Below, piece after piece: positions 51,377 to 59,966 of a stretch of 64,000 nucleotides of DNA; position 1 is the stretch's first letter, and each line of letters begins with the position of its first letter. Both the position numbers and the translations under genes were made by a program. The notes beneath the pieces were generated by a model. The model did not search any database, had not been told where the DNA came from, and saw only the letters and a program-made list of their open reading frames with translations. The stretch spans positions 28,740 to 92,739 of the forward strand of contig NZ_JAPCHX010000008.1 of assembly GCF_026107415.2 (NCBI RefSeq), written 5' to 3'. Origin of the DNA: Microbacterium sp. MPKO10. GTDB taxonomy: Bacteria; Actinomycetota; Actinomycetes; Actinomycetales; Microbacteriaceae.

Positions 51377-51655
51377 ATGAAAATCGTGTGCGTCTGCGGT
51401 CTCGGCATGGGGTCAAGTCTGATCCTCAAGATGACCGTAGAGAAAGCGATGCAAGCTCTCGACATCCCCAGCGAGGTCGAGCATCAGGCTGCCGGAACAA
51501 TGAGCGGCGGGGACAGCGATCTGATCGTTGCCTCCCCTGATTTCGCTGACGAACTCTCTGGATACGACAACGTGGTCTTCATTCGGAACATCGTGAGCGT
51601 CGACGAGGCGAAGGATGCTGTGAAGGCATTCCTCGACCAACGCGACGCACGCTAA
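51377..51655 (+). CDS. PTS EIIB component, ascorbate type
   Basis: A 92-residue EIIB protein. The phosphorylated Cys is Cys7 in KIVCVCGLGMGSSLI, the P-loop-like motif of UlaB-type EIIB domains. It transfers phosphate from EIIA to the sugar bound by EIIC. It is encoded as a separate chain between the SIS and EIIC genes. Confidence 0.92.
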   Translation: MKIVCVCGLGMGSSLILKMTVEKAMQALDIPSEVEHQAAGTMSGGDSDLIVASPDFADELSGYDNVVFIRNIVSVDEAKDAVKAFLDQRDAR

Positions 51656-51698
51656 GTCCTCGTGAATCCCCCGTGTCATTAGACATAAGGACCCCACC

Positions 51699-53084
51699 AT
51701 GGAACTACTGAATTTTCTCGTCGAGGTCGTCAAGACGCCTGCGCTGATCCTCGGATTCGTCGCACTTGTCGGTCTCGCCCTGCAACGTAAGAACGGTGCC
51801 CAGATCTTCGCGGGCACCGTCAAGACAGCGCTCGGCATGATTGTTCTCACTGCTGGAGCCGGGCTCATCGTCACCGCGATCAGCCCCTTCGTCACGCTGT
51901 TCCAAGAAGTGACGGGGCTCGCCGGATTCGCGACGGGCAGTGAGTTGATCTCTGCCGCAATGCAGAAGAGCATCCCCGCCATCGCCAGCACGTCGGCGGT
52001 GATTCTCGCCGCTGGCTTCCTCGTCAACGCAATCCTTGCGCGGTTCACCCCGTTGAAGTACATCTTCTTGACCGGGCACATGATGTGGATCGCCTCGGTC
52101 ATGATCGCTTACAGTCTCTACACCGCTGGGTTGGACGAGATGTGGACGATGATCCTCGGCTCCGTCATCCAGGGCGCGCTGCTCACGCTGCTCCCCGCCA
52201 TCGCGCAGCCGATCATGCGTAAGGTCATCGGCAGCGATGACTTCGCGCTCGGCCACCTGACGACGCTCGGTACCGTGCCGTCCGCGTATATCGGCGGACT
52301 CGTGGGCAACAAGTCGAAGAGCACGGAAGACATCAAGGTTCCCAAGGGGCTTGCGTTCTTCAAAGACACGGCCGTCTCGATCTCCGTGGTCATGCTTGTC
52401 TTTTATCTGATCATCGTCATCGCTGCGGGTCCCGACCTCGTCGGCGAGTTGTCTGACGGAACCAACTACATCCTGTTCGGGCTGCTTCAAGCGCTTGGTT
52501 TCGCGGCCGGCATGCTCGTCTTGCTGCAGGGAGTTCGCATGTTCCTGGGCGAGCTCGTCCCAGCTTTCAAGGGCATCTCAGACAAGCTGGTGCCCAATGC
52601 AAAGCCAGCGCTCGACGTTCCAGCGATCTTCATGTTCGCACCGAACGCTCTGATGATTGGCTTCGTCACAGCTGTGGCCGGGATGCTCGTCGGAATGATC
52701 GCGTCGTCGCTAGCATTTGGCGTGGTTCCGCTCGTGTCGATCATCGGTGCGTTCTTTACCGGCGGAGTCTCGGGAATCATGGGCAACGCCACCGGTGGGC
52801 GTCGCGGCGCGGTCGTTTCCGGCTTCGTCTACGGCTTCCTGCTGATCTTCCTGTCCGGTCTCACCTACATGCTCTTCGATCACTTCTCGGCGGTCGGCGC
52901 AGAGGGAACGGGACACGACACAATCGACTCGATGCTGACGATGCTGGCGTTCCAGACGCCGTGGGTGGGAATGGTCATCCTCGTCGCCGCCTACGTGCTC
53001 ATGTCACTGTTCGAGGTGCGCCGCACCCGCAAACTGAAGCGGGCCGCAGCAACTGAACCAGCGTCCAGCGAGTCAAGCAACTAG
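51699..53084 (+). CDS. PTS EIIC component, ascorbate (UlaA/SgaT) family
   Basis: A 461-residue membrane transporter with about eleven helices. VKTPALILGFVALVGLALQ, LKYIFLTGHMMWIASVMI and GGVSGIMGNATGGRRGAVV are characteristic of the L-ascorbate EIIC family. Related proteins with SIS partners may carry other sugar acids, so ascorbate itself is not certain. The C terminus is basic and cytoplasmic. Confidence 0.92.
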   Translation: MELLNFLVEVVKTPALILGFVALVGLALQRKNGAQIFAGTVKTALGMIVLTAGAGLIVTAISPFVTLFQEVTGLAGFATGSELISAAMQKSIPAIASTSAVILAAGFLVNAILARFTPLKYIFLTGHMMWIASVMIAYSLYTAGLDEMWTMILGSVIQGALLTLLPAIAQPIMRKVIGSDDFALGHLTTLGTVPSAYIGGLVGNKSKSTEDIKVPKGLAFFKDTAVSISVVMLVFYLIIVIAAGPDLVGELSDGTNYILFGLLQALGFAAGMLVLLQGVRMFLGELVPAFKGISDKLVPNAKPALDVPAIFMFAPNALMIGFVTAVAGMLVGMIASSLAFGVVPLVSIIGAFFTGGVSGIMGNATGGRRGAVVSGFVYGFLLIFLSGLTYMLFDHFSAVGAEGTGHDTIDSMLTMLAFQTPWVGMVILVAAYVLMSLFEVRRTRKLKRAAATEPASSESSN

Positions 53085-53094
53085 GAGAGCAATC

Positions 53095-53355
53095 TTGCCA
53101 ACACGAGAAGTCGTCATCGGTTCGTCCGTCGGACTACACGCCCGCCCCGCATCGGACCTCGCGCGGAACGCGAAAGAGAGCGGGCATACGGTGAAAATCG
53201 GTCGCCCTGGAGAGACCGCTGTCGATGCACGCAGCATCCTCGCCATCATCTCTCTTGGGGTGAAGAAGGGTGAGCGTGTCTACCTTGACGTGGAGGGCGA
53301 GCACTCGGAGGACGTGCTCAACTCTCTGTCGGAGATGCTGACGAACTCCGAGTAG
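53095..53355 (+). CDS. HPr-family phosphocarrier
   Basis: An 86-residue HPr with the phosphorylated His15 in GLHARPASDLA and a Ser-containing regulatory helix (RSILAIISLGVKKG). It starts at TTG, supported by AGGAG seven bases upstream. It is encoded at the end of the PTS operon, so it may be dedicated to this transporter rather than the general HPr. Enzyme I is not in the window. Confidence 0.9.
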   Translation: MPTREVVIGSSVGLHARPASDLARNAKESGHTVKIGRPGETAVDARSILAIISLGVKKGERVYLDVEGEHSEDVLNSLSEMLTNSE

Positions 53356-53368
53356 ACGATCCGGAGAG

Positions 53369-53409
53369 CAAGCTGGGGTCCGCGCACAATGTGCGCGGAC
53401 CCCAGCTTG
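53369..53409. terminator. Strong terminator of the PTS operon
   Basis: A perfect 19-bp stem (53369-53387 with 53391-53409) and three-base loop AAT, 14 bp after the HPr stop. It has no T-tract, but such GC-rich hairpins are normal terminators in actinobacteria. A short palindrome TCGCCTAGGCGA follows at 53410-53421. Confidence 0.85.
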
Positions 53410-53443
53410 TCGCCTAGGCGACGGTTCAGCGCACGGTGCAAAG

Positions 53444-54256
53444 CTATCGGGCTGACTCCCCGTCGACCTCGGCGAACAGTGCTTCGTTGATCAGGATGCG
53501 CGCTTCTGGGCTCAGCACCCGATCCCGGTGACGGGCGCTCGACCGCACCCCCACGTTGCCGAGAACGTCCCACAGGTCATTCCACACCTCATAGACCTCG
53601 CCGCTCCCAATTCCGCTGCCGTCGCGATGCGCCCAGCCCAGCTCGGTCAGAGTCCGCGCCACCGCGTTGACGTCGATATCTCCGTCGGTCGTCGCCATGT
53701 GTACGAGAACGACAACCGACGCGTCGGCGTCGAATTGCGGCTCGTCAGGTACGAGAGTATCGGCCAGGTACCGCCACAACCCGGCCGGGTCGCCCAGCAG
53801 GGCGCGCGCCGCCCGCGAGAGACGCAGCGTTCCCTTGTACTTACGGAGCAGGCCAATCTCTTTGAGATACTCACGAAAGGACAGCACCGGATGCACGTCA
53901 ATTTCCCGCGTCACCTTAAAGATCCAGTACTGCATGGTGGGCATGACCTCCGCGAGCGCACGAACGTCGGCAGGCTTCAGATATCCGGATGCAGTCAGCG
54001 GCAGCCCGTCTCCATCGGCCCATTCGAGCAGCCACCGGTAGGCGGTGAGCGCCGAACCGTAGTCGACGGGGTCGCTCATAACCTTCAGCGTCGATATCTC
54101 GACGGCCCGGTCCCGAAACGCTGACCCGACCGTTGTGCCGTCCAGCGTATTCAGCACGTCGGTGAGCACCGGGTGCAACCGCCACGTGACACGACGATGA
54201 CGCACGGACCCGGCCCCGGGCGGTACGCCACGTGGTCGGTGGAATGCAGAGGTCAC
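53444..54256 (-). CDS. Uncharacterised protein
   Basis: About 270 residues starting at GTG 54256; a start up to 20 codons later is possible, since the first residues are Arg-rich. There is no signal peptide or membrane segment. A central part with two predicted helix-rich winged segments (YLKPADVRALAEVMPTMQYW, YLKEIGLLRKYKGTLRLS) could be DNA-binding, and the second half is helical. I do not recognise the family. It is convergent with the PTS operon and downstream of the Fic module on the same strand, in an accessory-looking stretch. Confidence 0.65.
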   Translation of the reverse strand: MTSAFHRPRGVPPGAGSVRHRRVTWRLHPVLTDVLNTLDGTTVGSAFRDRAVEISTLKVMSDPVDYGSALTAYRWLLEWADGDGLPLTASGYLKPADVRALAEVMPTMQYWIFKVTREIDVHPVLSFREYLKEIGLLRKYKGTLRLSRAARALLGDPAGLWRYLADTLVPDEPQFDADASVVVLVHMATTDGDIDVNAVARTLTELGWAHRDGSGIGSGEVYEVWNDLWDVLGNVGVRSSARHRDRVLSPEARILINEALFAEVDGESAR

Positions 54257-54375
54257 ATCAACTCGATTCGCTGAAGGTCGCAGATCATCGCTTCAAGCGC
54301 ACTCACTACAAGGGTGACACAGGCATGAAGAAAGAGCCCGCCCACCTCCTCCCACGGCGAACATCGCGGCAAAGC

Positions 54376-55008
54376 CTATTCGTCGTTGAGGCGTTGGACA
54401 GGGATGAACTCCGCGAGCGGCCGTGGATCTCGGGTTATGTCATATTCGCGCAGCAATGCGATGTACTGACGCTTATCGATAGCCCAGTCGTAGCTCTCGG
54501 CGACCGCTTCCGCGTCTTGTGCGGCGAGAAAGACGAGGTCCGCGAGCAAGCGTGTAGTACGACCGTTCCCGTCAACGAAGCTGTGGATACGAACAGTTTC
54601 GGCATGCACAGCAATTCCGAGCTCTCGAGGTGACCAGTCGTCAGTGTGCTCCCACCGGTAGCGAATAGTGCCGAGCGATTCCTGTAGTTCGACTCCGATG
54701 TATGCGGGGTCGACACCGATGTTCTGGTCGCGCGTTCGGTATCGTCCAGCCCATATCCAAAGGTCCCCGTAAAGCTGCTGGTGCAAGTCACGGAGGAAGG
54801 CGTCTGTGAGCAATTCTTCGAGGACAAGTTTCCCCTCAGCGATGTCTTCAAGAAGCGCAATGCTGACCTCGTCGTTTACCGCTTGCTCGGCCTCGTAGAG
54901 GTCTATCTTCTTCGGATGAACGCCAAAGACCTCGCGCGCCCGCGGAGTCAGCGCATCAGCTTCGTCCGGCTCTAGCGGAGTTTCACCGTAGCCGGGATCA
55001 ACTGTCAT
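54376..55008 (-). CDS. fic: Fic/Doc-family toxin
   Basis: A 210-residue Fic protein. The catalytic motif HSFVDGNGRTTR is at residues 142-153, a slight variant of HPFxxGNGRxxR with Ser for Pro. The beta-hairpin flap region (YRTRDQNIGVDPAYIG) lies upstream. Fic enzymes transfer AMP from ATP to target hydroxyls. The start overlaps the antitoxin-like gene by 4 bp (ATGA), as in class I Fic toxin-antitoxin pairs. Confidence 0.92.
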   Translation of the reverse strand: MTVDPGYGETPLEPDEADALTPRAREVFGVHPKKIDLYEAEQAVNDEVSIALLEDIAEGKLVLEELLTDAFLRDLHQQLYGDLWIWAGRYRTRDQNIGVDPAYIGVELQESLGTIRYRWEHTDDWSPRELGIAVHAETVRIHSFVDGNGRTTRLLADLVFLAAQDAEAVAESYDWAIDKRQYIALLREYDITRDPRPLAEFIPVQRLNDE

Positions 55009-55163
55009 CGCACGTGCGGTTCGCGCGAAGCGAGAAATCGGTCGACAGCTTCCGAACGCGGGAGACCGCTGGGAACCGCACGGTTCTCAAGGGCGGCTGA
55101 AGCTCGAGTCGAACGGATGGCGGCACGCCGAAGCGCCTCTGACGTCACATTCTTGCGTTTCAT
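55005..55163 (-). CDS. Small Fic antitoxin (VbhA/FicA-like)
   Basis: A 52-residue, very basic protein starting at 55163 with GGAGG upstream. It contains SAALEN (residues 22-27), fitting the Fic-inhibitory helix motif (S/T)xxxE(G/N), whose Glu blocks ATP positioning. It ends with a four-base overlap into fic. Its gene order and motif make it the likely cognate inhibitor. Confidence 0.75.
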   Translation of the reverse strand: MKRKNVTSEALRRAAIRSTRASAALENRAVPSGLPRSEAVDRFLASREPHVR

Positions 55164-55275
55164 TGGTCCACCTCCACCGATCCTCAATTCCTTACTATTC
55201 TACCGGTGTCCCACTTATATCGCGATACTGACAAAGTCACAGCTTGGTCGAACCACAAGCGTCAACGAGGCGGAC

Positions 55276-56037
55276 TCACCGGCGGGAGAGCAGCGACGTC
55301 ACCCGCAGACGGCCCGAGTGGATCCAGACGTCTGAGTATTCGATCGGGCGGTCATCCGACAGATACGTCACCTGCTCGAGATACTGCACCGGAGAGCCGG
55401 TCGGCAGATCGAGATACTCGGCGACACTCCCCTCGGCGGCTCGCGCACTGAACGTACGCCGCGCAGACGAGATCTTCAGCCCGAACTGGCCCTCAAGCGT
55501 GCCGAACAGACTCGCCGTCGAGAAGTCCACATCCACAATTCCCGGCGCAAGGTCGGCACGCACATAGTTGTACAGCAGCGCCACCGGACCCTCAACGGTA
55601 CTGCGCCGACGCACCAGCTTCAACACCGAGCCCCCACGCCCCACATCAAGCAGCGCGGCAATCGGGCGTGGGGGGTCGATCAGCGTCGCCTCGATGACCT
55701 CGGCCGTGGTCTGGATTCCCTGCTTTGCGAAATCCTCAGTCAGGGTGCTGAGCTTCTGCGCAATCGCCGGTTCGATCGTCGTCGACGTCACGAAGGTTCC
55801 GCGCCCGCGCACCTGCTTGAGCAGGCCCTCCTCGATCAGGGTGGTCATTGCGCGACGGAGCGTCCCACGGCTCACCCCGAGTTCACGCGCGAGTTCGGGT
55901 TCGCTCTTGAGCCGGTAGTTCGCCGGCCACTCCCCCGATGCGATCCGCGATCGAAACTGGTTCGAGATCTGCGCGTGAATCGCCACCGGCAGTTCGCGTT
56001 GGATCTCAGACCCGCTACTGACGGCGTGTTCCCCCAC
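55276..56037 (-). CDS. GntR-family regulator with UTRA domain
   Basis: A 253-residue HutC-type repressor. The winged helix ARELGVSRGTLRRAMTTLIE is at about 50-69, VRGRGTFVTS at the wing, and the UTRA domain from about 95 (VLKLVRRRSTVEGPVALLYN). It is the last gene of the ribose/deoxyribose-type operon, after the aldolase terminator. It probably responds to a phosphorylated pentose and controls the ribokinase promoter at about 61886. Confidence 0.9.
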   Translation of the reverse strand: MGEHAVSSGSEIQRELPVAIHAQISNQFRSRIASGEWPANYRLKSEPELARELGVSRGTLRRAMTTLIEEGLLKQVRGRGTFVTSTTIEPAIAQKLSTLTEDFAKQGIQTTAEVIEATLIDPPRPIAALLDVGRGGSVLKLVRRRSTVEGPVALLYNYVRADLAPGIVDVDFSTASLFGTLEGQFGLKISSARRTFSARAAEGSVAEYLDLPTGSPVQYLEQVTYLSDDRPIEYSDVWIHSGRLRVTSLLSRR

Positions 56038-56069
56038 AGTCTCTCCTCACTCTTCGGCTACTAACAAGT

Positions 56070-56107
56070 ATCACCGTCTGCCCCTCAGAGTCGAGGCAGA
56101 CGGTGAT
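56070..56107 (-). terminator. Hairpin after the DeoC-like gene
   Basis: ATCACCGTCTGCC (56070-56082) and GGCAGACGGTGAT (56095-56107) form a perfect 13-bp stem, 10 bp beyond the aldolase stop. It may attenuate transcription into the GntR gene. Confidence 0.7.
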
Positions 56108-56117
56108 CCTCTCGCAC

Positions 56118-56828
56118 TTAGTAGCTTGTCGTGCTCTCGGTGCCGGTGTCGCTGATGATCGCCATGCCGGCGCTCGTTCCGAGAAGCACGGCCCCCGCAT
56201 CGATCAGTCCCAGCGCCTGGCTGTACGTCTTGATGGATCCCGATGCCTTGACCTTCACTCCGTCTCGAGCGCGCTCGACAAGATATCGGATGCTGTCAGG
56301 GTTCGCCGTCTCGACCTGGCCGCTCGAGGCGTTCTTGAGGAAGGCGGCTCCGGCTTCCATCGCGAGCTCCACGGCGGTCTCTTTCTCAGAGTCCGTGAGC
56401 AGCGGAAGCTCAAGCATCACCTTGATCGGGATGCCACTGGCCTTCACGACGCCGGCGATGTCGTCGCGGAATGCGTCGTACATTCCGCTCTTGAGCCACC
56501 CCACCTGCACGCCGATGTCGAGCTGCGTCGCGCCCAGCTTGGCGATCGACTCGGCTTCGGCAGCCTTTCCGGCGCTGGTCATGACGCCGACGGTCGGGAA
56601 GTCGAGTGCCGTGGCGAGCTCGACTCCCGTTCCGGCGAGTTCGCCGGCAACCTCACGGACCCAGGATGCGGGAATCATCGCAGCATTGAAGCCGTGCTCA
56701 ATCGCTTCACGGGCGTGCGCGATCATCGCGTCGCGCGTGATGCCCGTCTCGATCTTCGTGTGCTGGATGTACGGTGCGAGCTCCGCCGGTGACAGGGTCG
56801 CTGTGCCGGTCGCAGTGGTGTCAGTCAT
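56118..56828 (-). CDS. DeoC-family aldolase
   Basis: A 236-residue TIM-barrel aldolase. Residues corresponding to the deoxyribose-phosphate aldolase site are present: Asp104 in LDIGVQVGWLKSG, Lys165 in AAFLKNASSG (Schiff base) and Lys194 in VKASGSIKT. The usual KTSTG loop is KNASSG here, so the substrate may differ from deoxyribose-5-phosphate. It lies between rbsD and GntR in the ribokinase operon and would cleave the phosphorylated sugar. Confidence 0.82.
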   Translation of the reverse strand: MTDTTATGTATLSPAELAPYIQHTKIETGITRDAMIAHAREAIEHGFNAAMIPASWVREVAGELAGTGVELATALDFPTVGVMTSAGKAAEAESIAKLGATQLDIGVQVGWLKSGMYDAFRDDIAGVVKASGIPIKVMLELPLLTDSEKETAVELAMEAGAAFLKNASSGQVETANPDSIRYLVERARDGVKVKASGSIKTYSQALGLIDAGAVLLGTSAGMAIISDTGTESTTSY

Positions 56829-56852
56829 ATCTATCTTTCTGTTGTGTGAGGT

Positions 56853-57308
56853 CTAAAGTTTCGAGGCGTAGTAGGCGGGAGCGATGACGTCCTCGCCGCC
56901 GAACCAGCGCGGCACGTCGACTCCGCAGTAGAGGCCGATGTTGCCCCAGGGTTCGAAGGCGCCGGTGCGCACGATCACCTTCGCCTGCTGCGCCAGCTCG
57001 CCGAGCATGTCGGCGTGCGAGCGGGTCGTGAATTCGGCATCCGTGAAGCGCCCCTGAATCCACTCGTCGAGACGCGGATTGTTGGTTGTCACGTCGTCGG
57101 CGCGCACGACGCCCTCGACGACGAGCTCGTCTGCGATGAGGCCCAGCACGGTGCGCAGGTCGGGCAGGTTCTCGGCGATCGCGAGGTCGACCCGGTGCGC
57201 GGTGCGCGGAATCGGGAAGCCCGCGTCGACGACCATGAGCAGGTCGCTGTGGCCGAGCGTGGCGAGCGCGCCGCTCAGTTCTGCGTTGAGTATGCCGTTG
57301 CGTTTCAT
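56853..57308 (-). CDS. rbsD: D-ribose pyranase / FucU-type mutarotase
   Basis: A 151-residue protein of the RbsD/FucU family. The catalytic His20 sits in ATLGHSDLLMVVDAG. The C terminus VIRTGAFEPWGNIGLYCGV matches the family. It speeds interconversion of sugar ring forms before phosphorylation. Position in the ribokinase operon supports RbsD-like function; the extra length over RbsD (131) leaves FucU-like use possible. Confidence 0.9.
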   Translation of the reverse strand: MKRNGILNAELSGALATLGHSDLLMVVDAGFPIPRTAHRVDLAIAENLPDLRTVLGLIADELVVEGVVRADDVTTNNPRLDEWIQGRFTDAEFTTRSHADMLGELAQQAKVIVRTGAFEPWGNIGLYCGVDVPRWFGGEDVIAPAYYASKL

Positions 57309-57341
57309 AACGTTCCCTTCGTAGAGATCAGTGTGTGGAGA

Positions 57342-58868
57342 TCAGTGTGTGGAGTTCAGCTCGCCCGCCGATGCGTTGGTGGCGAGCGCCATGATCGATT
57401 CCTCTGTTGCGTCGCGTGATTCCAGCACGCCCGCGACGCGGCCCTCGCGCATGACAAGGATGCGGTCGGTCGCCGTGAGCAGCTCGGGGAGGTCTGATGA
57501 CGAGCACACGATCGCGACGCCACGGTCGGCGAGGGCGAACAGCTGCTCGTAGATCTCGACCTTCGCCCCGACGTCGACGCCGCGGGTCGGCTCGTCGAGC
57601 ATCAGCACCTCGGGGTCGATCGACATCCAGCGGGCGAGCAGCGCCTTCTGCTGGTTTCCGCCGGAGAGGCTTGTGATCGGGGTGTCGAGGCTCGCCGTCT
57701 TCACCCGCATCCTCTCGGCCAACGCCTGCGCCGAGCGTGCGATCGCTCCCTTTTTCAGCATCCCGAGTGTGGAGTTCGACCGGGTGCCGAGCACGCCGAT
57801 GTTCTCGCCGACGGTCATCGTGGTGAGCAGCCCCTGCGCACGGCGTTCGCCGGGCAGAAGGGCGAGCTTGTGCCCGACGCTCGCGATCGGCGACCGCGCG
57901 TCATACGGTGTGCCATTGAGGCGCACCTCGCCCGAGCGCGACCGCCCGGCGCCGAAGATGTTCGCGAGCAGTTCGACGCGGCCGGAATCCGGCAGCCCGG
58001 CGATGCCGAGGATCTCACCTGGCCGCACCTCGAATGAGACGTCGTCGTGCCGGCTGCCGCTCAGGTCGGTCACGCTCAGCGCCGGAGCGACGTCTGCCGG
58101 AGCCGACCGGTCGTCGCGGCCGTCGAACTTCTCGAGCTCGCGGCCGACCATGGCCGACACCACGTCGTCTGGCGTGACCTCGTCGCGCCGCCACGATGCC
58201 ACGTGTGTGCCGTCGCGCAGCACTTCGAGGCGATCGCAGAGGTCGAAGATCTCGGGCATGCGGTGCGAGACGTAGACCATTGTCGTGCCGTGTGCCTTGA
58301 GCTTCTGCATCAGGTCGAACAGCCGCTTCGCCTCGGCGGGCGTAAGCATCGCGGTGGGCTCGTCGAGAATCAGCACGCGGCAGCCGCGCGCGACGGATCG
58401 CGCCACAACGACGAGCTGCTGAATCGCGAGGTCGAGTGTGCGCACGCTCGCGCCGGGGTCGATGTCGAGGTCGAGCTCGGCCAGAAGTGCGCGGGCTCGG
58501 GCATCCATCTGTCTCTTCGAGGGGAAGGGGCGCGACCCGGGCTCGATGCCGACGAGGATGTTCTCGGCGACTGTGCGGTCTTGCAGCAGCGAGAGCTCTT
58601 GCGGCACGATCGCGATCGAGTGCTTCGTCAGCACCGTGTTCGGGTCGAAGCTCTCGACCGGCTGCCCGGCGACGCGCACCTCACCCGAGCTCGGCGGCTG
58701 CAGCCCGGCGAGAATCTTCAGCAACGTCGACTTGCCCGCGCCGTTCTCACCGACCAGGCCGGTCACTTCACCCTCGACGATGTCGAAGCTGACGCTGTCG
58801 AGCGCGGTGACGGGGCCGAAGTTGCGCGAGAGCTCGCGGATCTCGACGAGTGGTGTGCCGGCCGTCAT
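57342..58868 (-). CDS. rbsA: Ribose-type ABC ATPase (double domain)
   Basis: A 508-residue RbsA-like ATPase. Domain 1 has Walker A GENGAGKSTLLK and Walker B VLILDEPTAMLT. Domain 2 has the degenerate P-loop GLPDSGRVELLAN, signature SLSGGNQQKALLARW and intact LMLDEPTRGVDVG. The start at 58868 overlaps the binding-protein stop by one base (TGATG). It powers uptake with RbsC at 59967. Confidence 0.92.
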   Translation of the reverse strand: MTAGTPLVEIRELSRNFGPVTALDSVSFDIVEGEVTGLVGENGAGKSTLLKILAGLQPPSSGEVRVAGQPVESFDPNTVLTKHSIAIVPQELSLLQDRTVAENILVGIEPGSRPFPSKRQMDARARALLAELDLDIDPGASVRTLDLAIQQLVVVARSVARGCRVLILDEPTAMLTPAEAKRLFDLMQKLKAHGTTMVYVSHRMPEIFDLCDRLEVLRDGTHVASWRRDEVTPDDVVSAMVGRELEKFDGRDDRSAPADVAPALSVTDLSGSRHDDVSFEVRPGEILGIAGLPDSGRVELLANIFGAGRSRSGEVRLNGTPYDARSPIASVGHKLALLPGERRAQGLLTTMTVGENIGVLGTRSNSTLGMLKKGAIARSAQALAERMRVKTASLDTPITSLSGGNQQKALLARWMSIDPEVLMLDEPTRGVDVGAKVEIYEQLFALADRGVAIVCSSSDLPELLTATDRILVMREGRVAGVLESRDATEESIMALATNASAGELNSTH

Positions 58869-59893
58869 CAGTCTTCCACCGTCGCGTCGTCGAGGTTGTC
58901 TTTCGTGATGATCTGCGCCCCGGTGTCGACGCCGTCGATCGGTGTGCCTTCCTGCAGGAAGTCCGAGAGCACCTTCACGGCCTGGTAGCCCTGCTCGGTC
59001 GGGTTCTGGCTGATCGTGAAGGTCACGACGTCGTTCTCGATGTAGTCGGCGGTGGTCGACAGCAGGTCGAAGCCGACCATGGCGATCTCGCCCGCGTTGC
59101 CCGACTGCGAGATCCACTTGGCGGCCGCTGTGGTCGAGCAGCAGTCGAGACCGGCGATCGCCACAACATCCTTCTGGCCCGACATCGTCGATTCGACGGT
59201 GTTGTACGCCTCGCTCGGCTCGTTGCCCACGTTCACGGGGCCCACGACCTCGAGGTCGGTGTCGGCGAGCGCCTCTTCGAATCCGCCGAAGCGGTCGTGC
59301 GACCAGCCGGCACCGGTGTCGAGCGAGAACACGACGACCTTGCCCGAGGGGTTGTCACCGAGGCTGGCCAGCAGCTCCTCGGCCTCAGACGCACCCGATG
59401 CCTTGAGGTCTTGGCCGACGAAGCCCATCTGGTCAGAGCCTGGGTTGTCGGTGTTGAACGAGATGATCGGGATGCCGGCGTTGTACGCCTGCGAGATGAC
59501 GGGCTTGAGCGCGTCGCTCGATGCCGACGAGACGGCGAGCCCGTCAACGGACTGCTGCTGGATCAGCGTCTGCAGCTCAGAGACCTGCTTGGCGGCATCC
59601 CCTCCGGTCGGCCCGATGAGGCTCACGTCGACGCCGAACTCGTCGCCCGCCTTCTCGATGCCCGCCTTGATGGGCGTCGCGAACGCGAGTGAGGGGTCGT
59701 GGTAGCTCAGCTTGATGCGCAGCGGCTCACCATCGTCGATGCGCTGCTGAATGTAGTCGGCGAGTTCGAACTCCCCCGAGTCGGAGCCGGAATTCGCCGG
59801 GGTGATTGCTCCGCAGCCGGCCAACACCAGGGCGCTGACGGCTGCGACGGCACCGGCCGCCAGCAGTCGGCGAGCTTTATTCTTCAAAGACAT
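58868..59893 (-). CDS. rbsB: Ribose-type substrate-binding lipoprotein
   Basis: A 341-residue binding protein with signal peptide and lipobox LVLAGCGA. The mature part is a type 1 periplasmic-binding-protein fold (LKPVISQAYNAGIPIISFNT, VVAIAGLDCCSTTAAAKW, IAMVGFDLLS). A Cys pair in DCCSTTA is unusual and might form part of the pocket. Located between RbsC and RbsA genes. Confidence 0.9.
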   Translation of the reverse strand: MSLKNKARRLLAAGAVAAVSALVLAGCGAITPANSGSDSGEFELADYIQQRIDDGEPLRIKLSYHDPSLAFATPIKAGIEKAGDEFGVDVSLIGPTGGDAAKQVSELQTLIQQQSVDGLAVSSASSDALKPVISQAYNAGIPIISFNTDNPGSDQMGFVGQDLKASGASEAEELLASLGDNPSGKVVVFSLDTGAGWSHDRFGGFEEALADTDLEVVGPVNVGNEPSEAYNTVESTMSGQKDVVAIAGLDCCSTTAAAKWISQSGNAGEIAMVGFDLLSTTADYIENDVVTFTISQNPTEQGYQAVKVLSDFLQEGTPIDGVDTGAQIITKDNLDDATVED

Positions 59894-59966
59894 CGGTCCT
59901 CCTTTGGTCCGAACTCACGAGGGTCGTGATGTGAACTGCAGTGAATAGCGAGCGTGACGGCATGAC

